In this document: piece after piece, positions 1-6,816 of the stretch
Layout: every line of letters starts with the position of its first letter
Numbering within the stretch: the first letter of the stretch is position 1
Assembly (NCBI GenBank): GCA_030836935.1
Contig: JAUPMA010000140.1
Span: 1-7,555 of the forward strand
DNA: 7,555 nucleotides
Reading direction: 5' to 3'
Origin: Pseudomonadota bacterium
Lineage (GTDB): Bacteria; Pseudomonadota; Gammaproteobacteria; SZUA-229
The notes under the pieces: model-generated
What the model saw: the letters and a program-made list of their open reading frames with translations, nothing else
Database searches by the model: none
Told to the model about the DNA's origin: nothing
Program-made: the position numbers and the translations under genes

Positions 1-1578
1 CAGCTGGCCGTTTCCTGTGTTACCGCCGCCCTGAACCAGTTCCAGACATTTTTATTGCACGGCATTACCGGCAGCGGCAAAACCGAGGTTTATCTGGCGC
101 TGACCGAAGCCGCCCTTGCACAGGGCAGGCAAGTGCTGATACTGGTGCCCGAAATCAGCCTGACGCCGCAGCTGACCCGTCGATTTCGGCGGCGACTGTC
201 CGTACCCATCGCCGCCCTGCATTCCGGCATGAATGATCGCCAGCGCCAGTGCGCCTGGGGCATGGCCGCCAACGCTGAAGCCCGGGTCGTCATCGGCACC
301 CGTTCGGCACTGTTTACGCCCATGCCGAATCTGGGCCTGATCATGATTGATGAAGAACACGACGGATCACTGAAACAACAGGAAGGCTTTCGCTACCACG
401 CCCGCGATCTGGCGCTGGTACGCGCCAAACACGCCGCGATTCCTGTGCTGCTCGGCTCGGCCACGCCGTCGCTGGAAAGTCTGTACAACACCGAACGCGG
501 CCAGTACCAGCTATTGCAACTGAAGCAACGCGCGGCGCTGGCCAAACCTCCAAAGGTGCAAGTACTGGATGTGCGCCGCCGCCCGTTACAGGACGGACTG
601 TCCGACCTGCTGCTGCAACATATTCGCAGCCACCTCAACCAGCAGGGTCAGGTGCTGCTGTTTCTCAACCGCCGCGGTTATGCGCCGCTATTGATGTGCC
701 ACGAGTGTGGCTGGACCACCGACTGCCCGCGCTGCGATGCGCACATGACCCTTCACCAGCACAGCCGGCGGCTGCATTGCCATCATTGCGGCCACGAAAC
801 ACCGGCGCCGGTTAACTGCCCTCAATGTGGTCACACTGAACTCTGGTTGCCCGGCGCCGGCACCGAGCGCATTGAAGAAGCGCTGGCGAAACATTTTCCG
901 GACGCCACACTGGTGCGCATTGATCGCGACACCACCCGCCGCAAGGGATCACTCGACGACAAGCTCGAGCAGGCGCGCAGCGGGGCGGGGCACATCCTCA
1001 TCGGCACCCAGATGCTGGCCAAGGGACATGATTTTCCCAATGTATCGCTGGTGGGCATACTCGATGCCGACCAGGGCTTATTCAGCACTGACTTTCGTGG
1101 CACTGAACATCTGGCGCAGCTCATTATTCAGGTTGCCGGCCGCGCCGGTCGCGCCGAACGCGCAGGCGAAGTCTTTATACAAACCCACCAGCCCGATCAC
1201 CCGTTACTCACCACCCTGCTGCATCAGGGCAATACCGGCTTTGCCCGCGCGGCACTGGAAGAGCGCCGGGTGAGCGATCTGCCGCCTTTCAGCCACCTCG
1301 CCATTTTGCGTGCCGACGCCAACAGGGTGGATGATGTGAGCGATTTTTTACGCCAGGCCAAAACGCTGCTTAACAGCAACAAGCTCGAAATTTTCGGCCC
1401 CTTGCCGGCACCCATGGCGCGCCGCGCCGGACGTCAGCGCATGCAACTGGTGTTGCAGGCGAGTGAGCGCCGCGCATTACACACACAACTGCACAACTGG
1501 GTGCGCACACTGGCCGACATGAAAAGTGCGCGCAAGGTGCGCTGGTCACTGGATGTGGACCCGGTGGATTTGTACTAA
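1..1578 (+). CDS. priA: Primosomal protein N' (replication restart helicase PriA), 3' part
   Basis: PriA is a cytoplasmic 3'-to-5' DNA helicase that recognises stalled or repaired forks and starts reloading of the replicative helicase. The reading frame is open from base 1, so the start codon is upstream; 525 residues are visible. Since E. coli PriA has about 732 residues, roughly 200 N-terminal residues (the DNA-binding part) are probably missing. Visible motifs in order are Walker A GITGSGKT (61-84), the Walker B/DEAH-like box DEEHD (349-363), four CxxC pairs that bind two zinc ions within the helicase core (697-828), motif V GTQMLAKGHDFP (from about 1003), and motif VI QVAGRAGR (1129-1152). 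All key helicase and zinc residues that should be in this part are present, so the gene looks intact. Other superfamily 2 helicases lack the four-CxxC insertion, so the identification is firm. Confidence 0.97.
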   Translation, partial: QLAVSCVTAALNQFQTFLLHGITGSGKTEVYLALTEAALAQGRQVLILVPEISLTPQLTRRFRRRLSVPIAALHSGMNDRQRQCAWGMAANAEARVVIGTRSALFTPMPNLGLIMIDEEHDGSLKQQEGFRYHARDLALVRAKHAAIPVLLGSATPSLESLYNTERGQYQLLQLKQRAALAKPPKVQVLDVRRRPLQDGLSDLLLQHIRSHLNQQGQVLLFLNRRGYAPLLMCHECGWTTDCPRCDAHMTLHQHSRRLHCHHCGHETPAPVNCPQCGHTELWLPGAGTERIEEALAKHFPDATLVRIDRDTTRRKGSLDDKLEQARSGAGHILIGTQMLAKGHDFPNVSLVGILDADQGLFSTDFRGTEHLAQLIIQVAGRAGRAERAGEVFIQTHQPDHPLLTTLLHQGNTGFARAALEERRVSDLPPFSHLAILRADANRVDDVSDFLRQAKTLLNSNKLEIFGPLPAPMARRAGRQRMQLVLQASERRALHTQLHNWVRTLADMKSARKVRWSLDVDPVDLY

Positions 1579-1582
1579 CAGC

Positions 1583-1661
1583 AGTAGCAAGGTTAAAGGT
1601 TCAAGTTGCAAGGAAAAGCTTTTTTGCATTCACCTTGCTACTTGTTACTTGCCACTTGCTA
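1583..1661. repeat. Inverted array of degenerate seven-base CTTGYYA repeats
   Basis: Directly after priA, four heptamers read TAGCAAG, GTTAAAG, GTTCAAG and TTGCAAG (1585-1612). After a 21-bp AT-rich centre, four more read CTTGCTA, CTTGTTA, CTTGCCA and CTTGCTA (1634-1661). The second set is the reverse complement of the first in pattern, so the element is an inverted pair of tandem arrays. The outer arms 1583-1593 and 1632-1642 match perfectly over 11 bp. Bases 1602-1612 also pair at 10 of 11 positions with 1634-1644 or with 1648-1658, so several folding registers are possible. The centre contains the palindrome AAAAGCTTTT (1614-1623) and can form its own hairpin (1607-1628). No U-tract follows the right arm, so a standard terminator is not supported. 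The structure is read directly from the sequence; the function is unknown. Confidence 0.8.
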
Positions 1662-1675
1662 CTTTTTGCTAGAAT
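1649..1675 (+). promoter_or_regulatory. Probable sigma-70 promoter for argS, extended -10 type
   Basis: TAGAAT at 1670-1675 matches the -10 consensus at five of six bases and is preceded by TGC at 1667-1669, giving an extended -10 element. TTGCCA at 1649-1654 matches the -35 consensus at five of six bases, with a rather short 15-bp spacer; an extended -10 can tolerate this. Transcription would begin near 1682, giving a leader of about 29 nt before the GTG at 1711. The proposed -35 lies inside the heptamer array. This is a motif-based prediction. Confidence 0.5.
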
Positions 1676-1710
1676 CCGCGCGCCCATCCAGATTTACATC
1701 AGGCTCTATT

Positions 1711-3471
1711 GTGAAAAACGAAATCCAGTCACTCCTTGCCCAGGCGCTTGCCACACTCCAGGCGAATCAAACCTTGCCAGCGGATGTCACCGCTGAAATT
1801 CAGGTGACCCGCACCAAGGACGCCAGCCACGGCGACTTCGCCTGCAACATTGCGATGATGCTGGCCAAACCGGCGGGCAAAAATCCGCGCGTGCTGGCGC
1901 AAAGCCTGATGGATGCCATGCCAGCCAGCCCGCATGTCAGCAAGGTGGAAATTGCCGGCCCCGGATTTATCAATTTTTATCTGAATGCCAACAGCGCGTT
2001 GTCGGTGATTGACACCATTAACCAGCAGGGCGAGCGCTTCGGTTTGTCCAATATGGGCGCCGGCAAGCGTGTGCAAGTGGAATTTGTTTCCGCCAATCCC
2101 ACCGGCCCGTTGCATGTAGGCCATGGTCGTGGCGCGGCCTATGGCGCAACGGTTGCTGATCTACTGGCGGCGGTCGGTTTCAAGGTGCACCGCGAATATT
2201 ATGTCAACGATGCCGGCCGGCAGATGGATATCCTGGCCACCAGCGTCTGGCTGCGTTATCTGGAATTGTGTGATGTTCAGTTCACGTTTCCGAGTAACGG
2301 TTATCGCGGCGAATACATTGTCGATATTTCACGCAGCCTGCTCACTTCGCATGGCCGCAAACTGGCGCGCAACGCTGACGAATTGATGAAGGATATTCCG
2401 GCCGATGAACCGGCCGGTGGCGACAAGGAAATACACATTGATGCGCTGATTGATCGCTGCAAAAAATTGCTCGGCGCCGATGATTATCTGGTGGTATTTG
2501 ATCTGGGATTGAATCTGATTCTGGATGACATTCGTGACGATCTCGCCGGTTTTGGTGTCACCTATGATGAATGGTATTCCGAACGCAGTCTCGCCAAACG
2601 CGGCATGACGCAGCAGGCGATTGCACGTTTGCAAAAAGCCGGCTATCTCTACGAAAAAGACGGCGCGCAATGGTTCCGCTCCACCGATTTTGGCGATGAA
2701 AAAGATCGCGTCGTGGTGCGTGAAAATGGCCAGACCACGTATTTCGCTTCCGACATTGCCTATCACATGGACAAAATGGAACGCGGTTTTGATCGCGTCG
2801 TGGACATCTGGGGCGCCGACCATCACGGTTATATTCCGCGCGTAAAGGCCGCGCTCACGGCACTCGGTGATGACGCCAGCAAACTCGATGTTCTGCTGGT
2901 GCAGTTTGCCGTGCTCTATCGCAACGGCGCGAAAGTGCAAATGTCCACACGCTCCGGTTCCTTTGTAACACTGCGCGAATTGCGTGAAGAAGTGGGTAAT
3001 GATGCGGCGCGTTTTTTCTATGTGATGCGCAAATGCGAACAGCACATGGATTTTGATCTTGATCTCGCTAAATCACAAAGCAACGACAACCCGATGTATT
3101 ACATTCAATACGCGCATGCGCGTATTTGCAGCGTAATGCGCCAGCTTGGCGAAAAACAACTCAGCCATGATGCAGCCCAGGGCAGCGCCAATCTTGACAA
3201 ATTAACCGAATCCCACGAAGCCGGACTCATCACCCGCCTGGGCAAATATCCGGAAATCGTGGAAAAAGCCGCGCTCGGTGAAGACCCGCATCTGTTATGT
3301 CACTATCTGCGCGATCTGGCCAACGATTTGCACACCTATTACAACGCGCACCAGTTCATTACTGACGATGCCGCATTGCGCAATGCGCGCCTGAATCTGA
3401 TTCTGGCCACGCGTCAGGTTTTGAAAAACGGTTTGAAATTACTCGGCGTCAGCGCGCCGGAATCCATGTAG
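1711..3471 (+). CDS. argS: Arginyl-tRNA synthetase
   Basis: This class I aminoacyl-tRNA synthetase charges tRNA-Arg with arginine in the cytoplasm, using ATP. The GTG at 1711 gives 586 residues and an N-terminus ([13 protein letters not shown]) that resembles the start of known ArgS proteins. It has an AGG seven bases upstream (1701-1703). The frame stays open further upstream to a TTG at 1606, but that extension would translate the repeat and promoter region and has no family support. Visible features are the N-terminal additional domain ending near [14 protein letters not shown], the HIGH-type signature [12 protein letters not shown], and VQMSTRSG in the KMSKS position. The latter is followed by the conserved stretch around [15 protein letters not shown] and a DALR-type anticodon-binding helical domain to the C-terminus. 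It lies downstream of priA and 22 bp ahead of the SPOR gene. Start choice is the only real uncertainty. Confidence 0.96.
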   Translation: MKNEIQSLLAQALATLQANQTLPADVTAEIQVTRTKDASHGDFACNIAMMLAKPAGKNPRVLAQSLMDAMPASPHVSKVEIAGPGFINFYLNANSALSVIDTINQQGERFGLSNMGAGKRVQVEFVSANPTGPLHVGHGRGAAYGATVADLLAAVGFKVHREYYVNDAGRQMDILATSVWLRYLELCDVQFTFPSNGYRGEYIVDISRSLLTSHGRKLARNADELMKDIPADEPAGGDKEIHIDALIDRCKKLLGADDYLVVFDLGLNLILDDIRDDLAGFGVTYDEWYSERSLAKRGMTQQAIARLQKAGYLYEKDGAQWFRSTDFGDEKDRVVVRENGQTTYFASDIAYHMDKMERGFDRVVDIWGADHHGYIPRVKAALTALGDDASKLDVLLVQFAVLYRNGAKVQMSTRSGSFVTLRELREEVGNDAARFFYVMRKCEQHMDFDLDLAKSQSNDNPMYYIQYAHARICSVMRQLGEKQLSHDAAQGSANLDKLTESHEAGLITRLGKYPEIVEKAALGEDPHLLCHYLRDLANDLHTYYNAHQFITDDAALRNARLNLILATRQVLKNGLKLLGVSAPESM

Positions 3472-3493
3472 CAGAATTGGCAAGGCAGACACA

Positions 3494-4108
3494 ATGGCTT
3501 CACGCGGCAAAGACATGAAAGGACGCAAGATGTCCACTAAATCCTCCGCTCCGCTTCCGGGTTATATCTGGCTGTTGTCCGGTCTGGCTATCGGTTTGTT
3601 TGTTTCATTTCTGGTTTATCTGGGCAAACAGCCTGCCGAAAAAACATCATTCCCGCAGGCTGTGATCAAGGAACTGGAGAAAAGCAAAACCGGAAAAAAC
3701 GATGGCGGAAATGAAACTTCGGCTGAAGCACCGGCAAATGAAAAACCGGCACGCGAACCGCGTTTTGATTTTTATACCATTCTGCCGGAAAGCGAAACAT
3801 TTGTTCCCGAACCCGGCGCACGCAAAACCGAAACAAGACCAATTGCCAGAACTTCCGGCAGTACCGCAACCGGCAGTACACAATATCTGTTGCAGGCTGG
3901 ATCATTTCGCAATCATGCCGATGCCGACAATCTCAAAGCCAGCCTGGCCTTGCTTGGCGTTACTTCATCCATCCAGAGTGTTACGGTGAATAACGAATCA
4001 TGGCACCGCGTGCGCATCGGCCCCTTTAATGATGACAAAAAATTACGTGACACGCTGGCCATACTCAAAAACAATAATATTCACGCCATGACCATGGAAC
4101 TCAAATGA
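3494..4108 (+). CDS. SPOR-domain inner-membrane protein (FtsN-like)
   Basis: The 204-residue protein has a short basic cytoplasmic N-terminus (1-20), one membrane segment at about residues 22-43, a linker rich in K, E, P and A (45-125), and a SPOR domain at about 128-204 (TQYLLQAGSFRNHADADNLK through HRVRIGPF). SPOR domains bind glycan strands lacking stem peptides at division sites; the topology should be N-in, C-periplasmic. The linker piece RFDFYTILPESETFVPEP (90-107) resembles a stretch I recall from SPOR proteins encoded after argS in gammaproteobacteria. The ATG at 3494 has AAGG eight bases upstream; an alternative ATG at 3530 has a better ribosome site. The longer form is preferred because it keeps a basic N-terminus. 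It probably shares a transcript with argS. A true FtsN role is inferred, not shown, so no symbol is given. Confidence 0.88.
   Translation: MASRGKDMKGRKMSTKSSAPLPGYIWLLSGLAIGLFVSFLVYLGKQPAEKTSFPQAVIKELEKSKTGKNDGGNETSAEAPANEKPAREPRFDFYTILPESETFVPEPGARKTETRPIARTSGSTATGSTQYLLQAGSFRNHADADNLKASLALLGVTSSIQSVTVNNESWHRVRIGPFNDDKKLRDTLAILKNNNIHAMTMELK
3518..3523 (+). promoter_or_regulatory. Strong internal ribosome-binding site for an alternative SPOR-protein start
   Basis: AAAGGA lies six bases before an in-frame ATG at 3530. It is a better Shine-Dalgarno match than the AAGG at 3482-3485 that serves the ATG at 3494. Starting at 3530 would give 192 residues and leave the membrane segment intact. It may decide the start or give a second, shorter form. 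Confidence 0.4.
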
Positions 4109-4136
4109 AATAGTGCTGGCAAAACTGCCCTGAAAA

Positions 4137-5051
4137 ATGAAAACAGAACCGCAACATCAGCTGCTCGAACTCATCAATGAATTAACTGTTGCGCCATCTG
4201 GCTGCGACATTGAGCAACGCTGGCACAATACACTGCAAAAAATTTTTGATTCCGCACAAATTCACAATCAGGATGGTTACATCAGCAACTGCCAGCCCGG
4301 ACAAAATTCAAGCGAATTGCATGTGCCTGCGTTTGGCGACTCGCAGCACCATCTGCTGATCAGTTGTGCGCCTGCAACCCTTGGCAGCCATGATGCGCCG
4401 TTTGTTGATTCGTTGCTCACGCTGGCACGCCGCCTGTGCACTGTGCAGGATGCAGCGGAACGCGGCGCATCCGAAGAACGCCGGCGCATTGCGCGTGATT
4501 TGCACGATGATGTTGCCGCGCGCATGCTGACGCTGATTCACCAACTGAAGGACCAGGACAGCATCAATCTGGCCCGCAGCCTGCTCAAGTCCTTGCGCAA
4601 TGCCATTTACACACTTGATACCAAAACCAACACGCTCATAAAACATGCGCTTGCGGATATCCGCGCCGAATTACAGGAGCGCCTCAACGCCATCGGCATG
4701 CAGCTGTTCTGGTCACAGGCAGACAACCTCGTCAATCTGACCTTCACCCCGCGCCAGCACATCAACCTGCAACGCATGCTGCATGAAATCACCACCAACG
4801 TGATTCGTCACGCCAACGCACATTTCATCAGCATCAGTATTGATCTTGAAGACAATCAGTTGCATATTCTGGCCTGTGATGACGGCGCGGGTTTTGATAT
4901 CAAGGGTTGCGTACCCGGCAAGGGCATCAACAACATTCATACACGGGTAAGTGAATTACACGGCCAGGTAGACTGGCGAATCAACAATGGCTGCTGCATC
5001 GACATACGCTTTCCAGTCAGCACTGGCCCCAATACGAGTGAAAAAAACTGA
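4137..5051 (+). CDS. Soluble NarL-family sensor histidine kinase (HisKA_3 / HATPase_c)
   Basis: This 304-residue protein is the sensor half of a two-component system; it should autophosphorylate on histidine and pass the phosphate to the regulator encoded next. No membrane segment or signal peptide is visible, so it is probably cytoplasmic. Residues 1-105 form an unassigned N-terminal region, perhaps a small GAF-like sensor. The HisKA_3 phosphoacceptor motif is EERRRIARDLHDD (113-125), with His123. The ATPase domain has an N box, HEITTNVIRHANA (216-228, Asn221), a G1 box DDGAGFD (248-254), and a G2 box GKGINNI (261-267). The dimerisation hairpin after His123 is short for the family. Eight cysteines are present (23, 52, 77, 101, 247, 258, 286, 287), without a CxxC pair. 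The ATG at 4137 has no clear ribosome site and begins 28 bp after the SPOR gene. The class is secure; the signal is unknown. Confidence 0.92.
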   Translation: MKTEPQHQLLELINELTVAPSGCDIEQRWHNTLQKIFDSAQIHNQDGYISNCQPGQNSSELHVPAFGDSQHHLLISCAPATLGSHDAPFVDSLLTLARRLCTVQDAAERGASEERRRIARDLHDDVAARMLTLIHQLKDQDSINLARSLLKSLRNAIYTLDTKTNTLIKHALADIRAELQERLNAIGMQLFWSQADNLVNLTFTPRQHINLQRMLHEITTNVIRHANAHFISISIDLEDNQLHILACDDGAGFDIKGCVPGKGINNIHTRVSELHGQVDWRINNGCCIDIRFPVSTGPNTSEKN

Positions 5052-5052
5052 C

Positions 5053-5688
5053 ATGCAAACAGTACTGGTACTCGAAGATCACCCTGAAACCCGCGACTGG
5101 CTATGCCGCATCATCAACCAGGCATTTACCTCGGCAAACATTTCCCAGGCATCCAGCCAGGCGCAGGCCAGACAGCTGCTGGCCACCAAAAAATTTGACC
5201 TGGCGCTGATTGATCTCAACCTGCCTGACGGCAATGGCGTGGACATCATCCGCGAAATCAGCCGTCACTCGCCCTCCACCTACTGTGTTGTGGCCACCAT
5301 TTTTGATGATGACGATTATCTGTTTCCGGCTCTGGAGGCCGGCGCTCAGGGTTATCTGCTGAAGGAGCAGACCGCCAACGAATTCATTCACAGCCTGCAG
5401 GGCATCATCCGCGGCGAACCACCAATTTCACCGGCGATTGCCCGCAAGATGATCCAGCATTTTCACACTACCCAGCAGCAATCCGACAAACAGGACTTGT
5501 CCGACCGCGAAAAGGAAATTCTCGGTGCGATTGCCAAAGGCCTTTCCCGCAACGAAGCCGCCGAAATTCTCGGTATCACCTCCAACACCGTGGCCAGCCA
5601 CCTGAAAAGCATTTACGGCAAGCTGAATGTCAGCAACCGCGCCCAGGCCACACTGGAAGCCCTGAAGCTGGGGCTGGTAAGGCCCTGA
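5053..5688 (+). CDS. NarL/LuxR-family response regulator
   Basis: This 211-residue transcription factor is the evident partner of the preceding kinase. The receiver domain (about 1-120) has the acidic pair Glu8-Asp9, the phosphoacceptor Asp54 in ALIDLNLPDGNG, Thr82, and Lys104 in GYLLKEQ, so all canonical switch residues are present. A linker leads to a LuxR/GerE helix-turn-helix (about 149-200, LSDREKEIL through YGKLNVSNRAQA) that should bind DNA, probably as a dimer after phosphorylation. The ATG at 5053 follows the kinase TGA by one base, which suggests translational coupling. An in-frame ATG at 4987 would overlap the kinase by 65 bp and add 22 residues ahead of the first receiver strand, so it was not chosen. 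The ribosome site is weak (GAGTG at 5036-5040, distant). Target genes cannot be inferred. Confidence 0.95.
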   Translation: MQTVLVLEDHPETRDWLCRIINQAFTSANISQASSQAQARQLLATKKFDLALIDLNLPDGNGVDIIREISRHSPSTYCVVATIFDDDDYLFPALEAGAQGYLLKEQTANEFIHSLQGIIRGEPPISPAIARKMIQHFHTTQQQSDKQDLSDREKEILGAIAKGLSRNEAAEILGITSNTVASHLKSIYGKLNVSNRAQATLEALKLGLVRP

Positions 5689-5710
5689 AAAATAACAGGC
5701 GGCAGGGAAT

Positions 5711-5731
5711 CCCTTTACTTACTACTTGTTG
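5711..5731 (+). repeat. Degenerate remnant of the CTTGYYA heptamer repeat
   Basis: Three adjoining seven-base units read CCCTTTA, CTTACTA and CTTGTTG. The last two match the heptamers at 1634-1661 at five to six of seven positions and keep the same period. They sit in the 116-bp gap between the response regulator gene and moaA, in the same orientation relative to the downstream gene as the right half of the larger array. With so few units, chance resemblance is possible. Confidence 0.35.
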
Positions 5732-5792
5732 ACGGCCCATACAATAAACAGCGCCTTGACCTGCGTTAAGTTTATCTTTACCGGCAAATCCT

Positions 5793-5798
5793 TATAAT
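5793..5798 (+). promoter_or_regulatory. Consensus -10 box of the likely moaA promoter
   Basis: TATAAT is a perfect -10 hexamer located six bases before the moaA ATG at 5805. The best -35 at a normal distance is only TTTATC (5771-5776, 16-bp spacer), a three-of-six match. A TTGACC at 5756-5761 is too far away to pair with it. Transcription would start at or within a base or two of the ATG. Confidence 0.5.
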
Positions 5799-5804
5799 CG
5801 GGCC

Positions 5805-6785
5805 ATGGCAAACCTTACCGATTCCTTTGGCCGCAGCATTGATTACGTTCGGGTATCCGTTACCGATCGCTGTGACCTGCGTTGCTGCTATTGCATGCCC
5901 AAGCAGTTCCACGACTTTCATGAACCGGAAGAGTGGCTGAACTTTGATGAAATCGAGCGGGTTCTGGCTGCATTTGCCCGCCTGGGCACGCAGAGAATCC
6001 GCCTGACCGGCGGCGAGCCGCTGGTACGCAAGGATTTGCCGCAACTCGCGCAACGCCTGTCGGCCCTGCCCGGTGTCGAAGACCTGTCACTGTCTACCAA
6101 TGCCACCCACCTCGACAGGCATGCAACCGCCCTGCGCGCAGCCGGCATCTCCCGTCTCAATATCAGCCTCGACAGTCTCAACGCCGATACCTTCCGGCAA
6201 ATCACCGGTGGCCGGCTGGAAAAAGTTCTGAACGGAATCATGGCCGCCAGGGAAGCCGGCTTCCGCCCCATCAAGATCAACATGGTGCCGATGAGAGGCG
6301 TGAATGATCACGAAGTGGAAGACATGGTGCATTTCTGCATCGAACACCAGCTCACGCTGCGTTTCATCGAAACCATGCCGGTGGGAGATGCCGGACGTTC
6401 CGCCACCGAAAGCTATATCGATTTATCGGAAATACGAAAAAAACTGGAACAGAAATTTGAACTGATACCCGGAGTCATGCCCGGCGGTGGCCCGGCGCGT
6501 TACCTGCAGGTTGCCGGAACAAAAATCAACATCGGGTTTATCACTCCCATCTCGCAGCATTTTTGCGCGACCTGCAATCGTGTGCGCCTGTCTGTTGATG
6601 GCACCCTGTTCACCTGTCTTGGCCAGGAACACCATGTAGCCCTGCGCCCGTTATTGCGGGCCGGCATCAGTGATCGGGAACTGGAACACACCATTGTTGC
6701 CGCCATTCGCATGAAACCGGAACGTCACGAATTCAACGAAAGTCCGGAAAAAGTTTTGCGCTTCATGTCATATACCGGCGGCTAA
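5805..6785 (+). CDS. moaA: GTP 3',8-cyclase MoaA, molybdenum cofactor biosynthesis
   Basis: MoaA is a cytoplasmic radical-SAM enzyme that converts GTP into 3',8-cyclo-7,8-dihydro-GTP, which MoaC then turns into cyclic pyranopterin monophosphate, the first intermediate of molybdenum cofactor. The 326 residues match the usual family length (E. coli about 329). The N-terminal CxxxCxxC for the SAM-binding 4Fe-4S cluster is Cys23, Cys27 and Cys30, followed by LTGGEPL (68-73). The C-terminal substrate-binding cluster is Cys254, Cys257 and Cys271 in FCATCNRVRLS through FTCLGQ. The essential C-terminal Gly-Gly is present. The start at 5805 is supported by similarity of MANLTDSFGR to other MoaA N-termini, although no Shine-Dalgarno is seen. 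No other cofactor genes (moaC, moaE, moeA) are in the window, so it appears to be transcribed alone. Confidence 0.97.
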   Translation: MANLTDSFGRSIDYVRVSVTDRCDLRCCYCMPKQFHDFHEPEEWLNFDEIERVLAAFARLGTQRIRLTGGEPLVRKDLPQLAQRLSALPGVEDLSLSTNATHLDRHATALRAAGISRLNISLDSLNADTFRQITGGRLEKVLNGIMAAREAGFRPIKINMVPMRGVNDHEVEDMVHFCIEHQLTLRFIETMPVGDAGRSATESYIDLSEIRKKLEQKFELIPGVMPGGGPARYLQVAGTKINIGFITPISQHFCATCNRVRLSVDGTLFTCLGQEHHVALRPLLRAGISDRELEHTIVAAIRMKPERHEFNESPEKVLRFMSYTGG

Positions 6786-6808
6786 ATGCCGCAGACGAAA
6801 TTTTTCTG
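6778..6808 (+). terminator. Possible weak terminator after moaA
   Basis: A 5-bp GC stem, GCGGC (6778-6782) and GCCGC (6788-6792), encloses a five-base loop that includes the moaA stop codon. A run of five T follows, but only eight bases after the stem (6801-6805). A second small AT-rich stem (CAGA at 6792-6795, TCTG at 6805-6808) overlaps it. The short stem and displaced T-run make this a marginal prediction. It lies between convergent genes, where a terminator would be expected. Confidence 0.3.
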
Positions 6809-6816
6809 ATAACAAA

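Noticed and set aside
827..1273. A 148-codon open frame on the + strand inside priA
   Set aside because: It overlaps the conserved helicase motifs of priA in another frame and encodes a low-complexity Pro/Ala/Arg/Ser-rich product typical of a frame shadow.
1606..1710. Extension of argS to an upstream TTG codon
   Set aside because: It would add 35 residues translated from the repeat array and promoter, without resemblance to ArgS N-termini.
2398..2417. GC-rich inverted repeat CCGGCC / GGCCGG inside argS
   Set aside because: It is six base pairs in the middle of a conserved gene, has no T-run, and follows from common Ala, Gly and Pro codons.
2329..3045. A 238-codon open frame on the - strand opposite argS
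   Set aside because: It lies wholly within argS, shows no domain or membrane pattern I can recognise, and is explained as a shadow of argS codon use.
4118..4129. Small GGCA / TGCC hairpin between the SPOR gene and the kinase gene
   Set aside because: The four-base stem is too weak and lacks a T-run, so it does not support a terminator splitting the operon.
5702..5717. AGGGAATCCCT near-palindrome after the response regulator gene
   Set aside because: With a realistic loop only four base pairs remain and the T-run is three bases, so a terminator call is not justified.
5689..5804. Possible molybdenum cofactor riboswitch upstream of moaA
   Set aside because: The gap is only 116 bp, contains no multi-helix fold that I can recognise, and the best -10 box lies next to the start codon, leaving no leader for a riboswitch.
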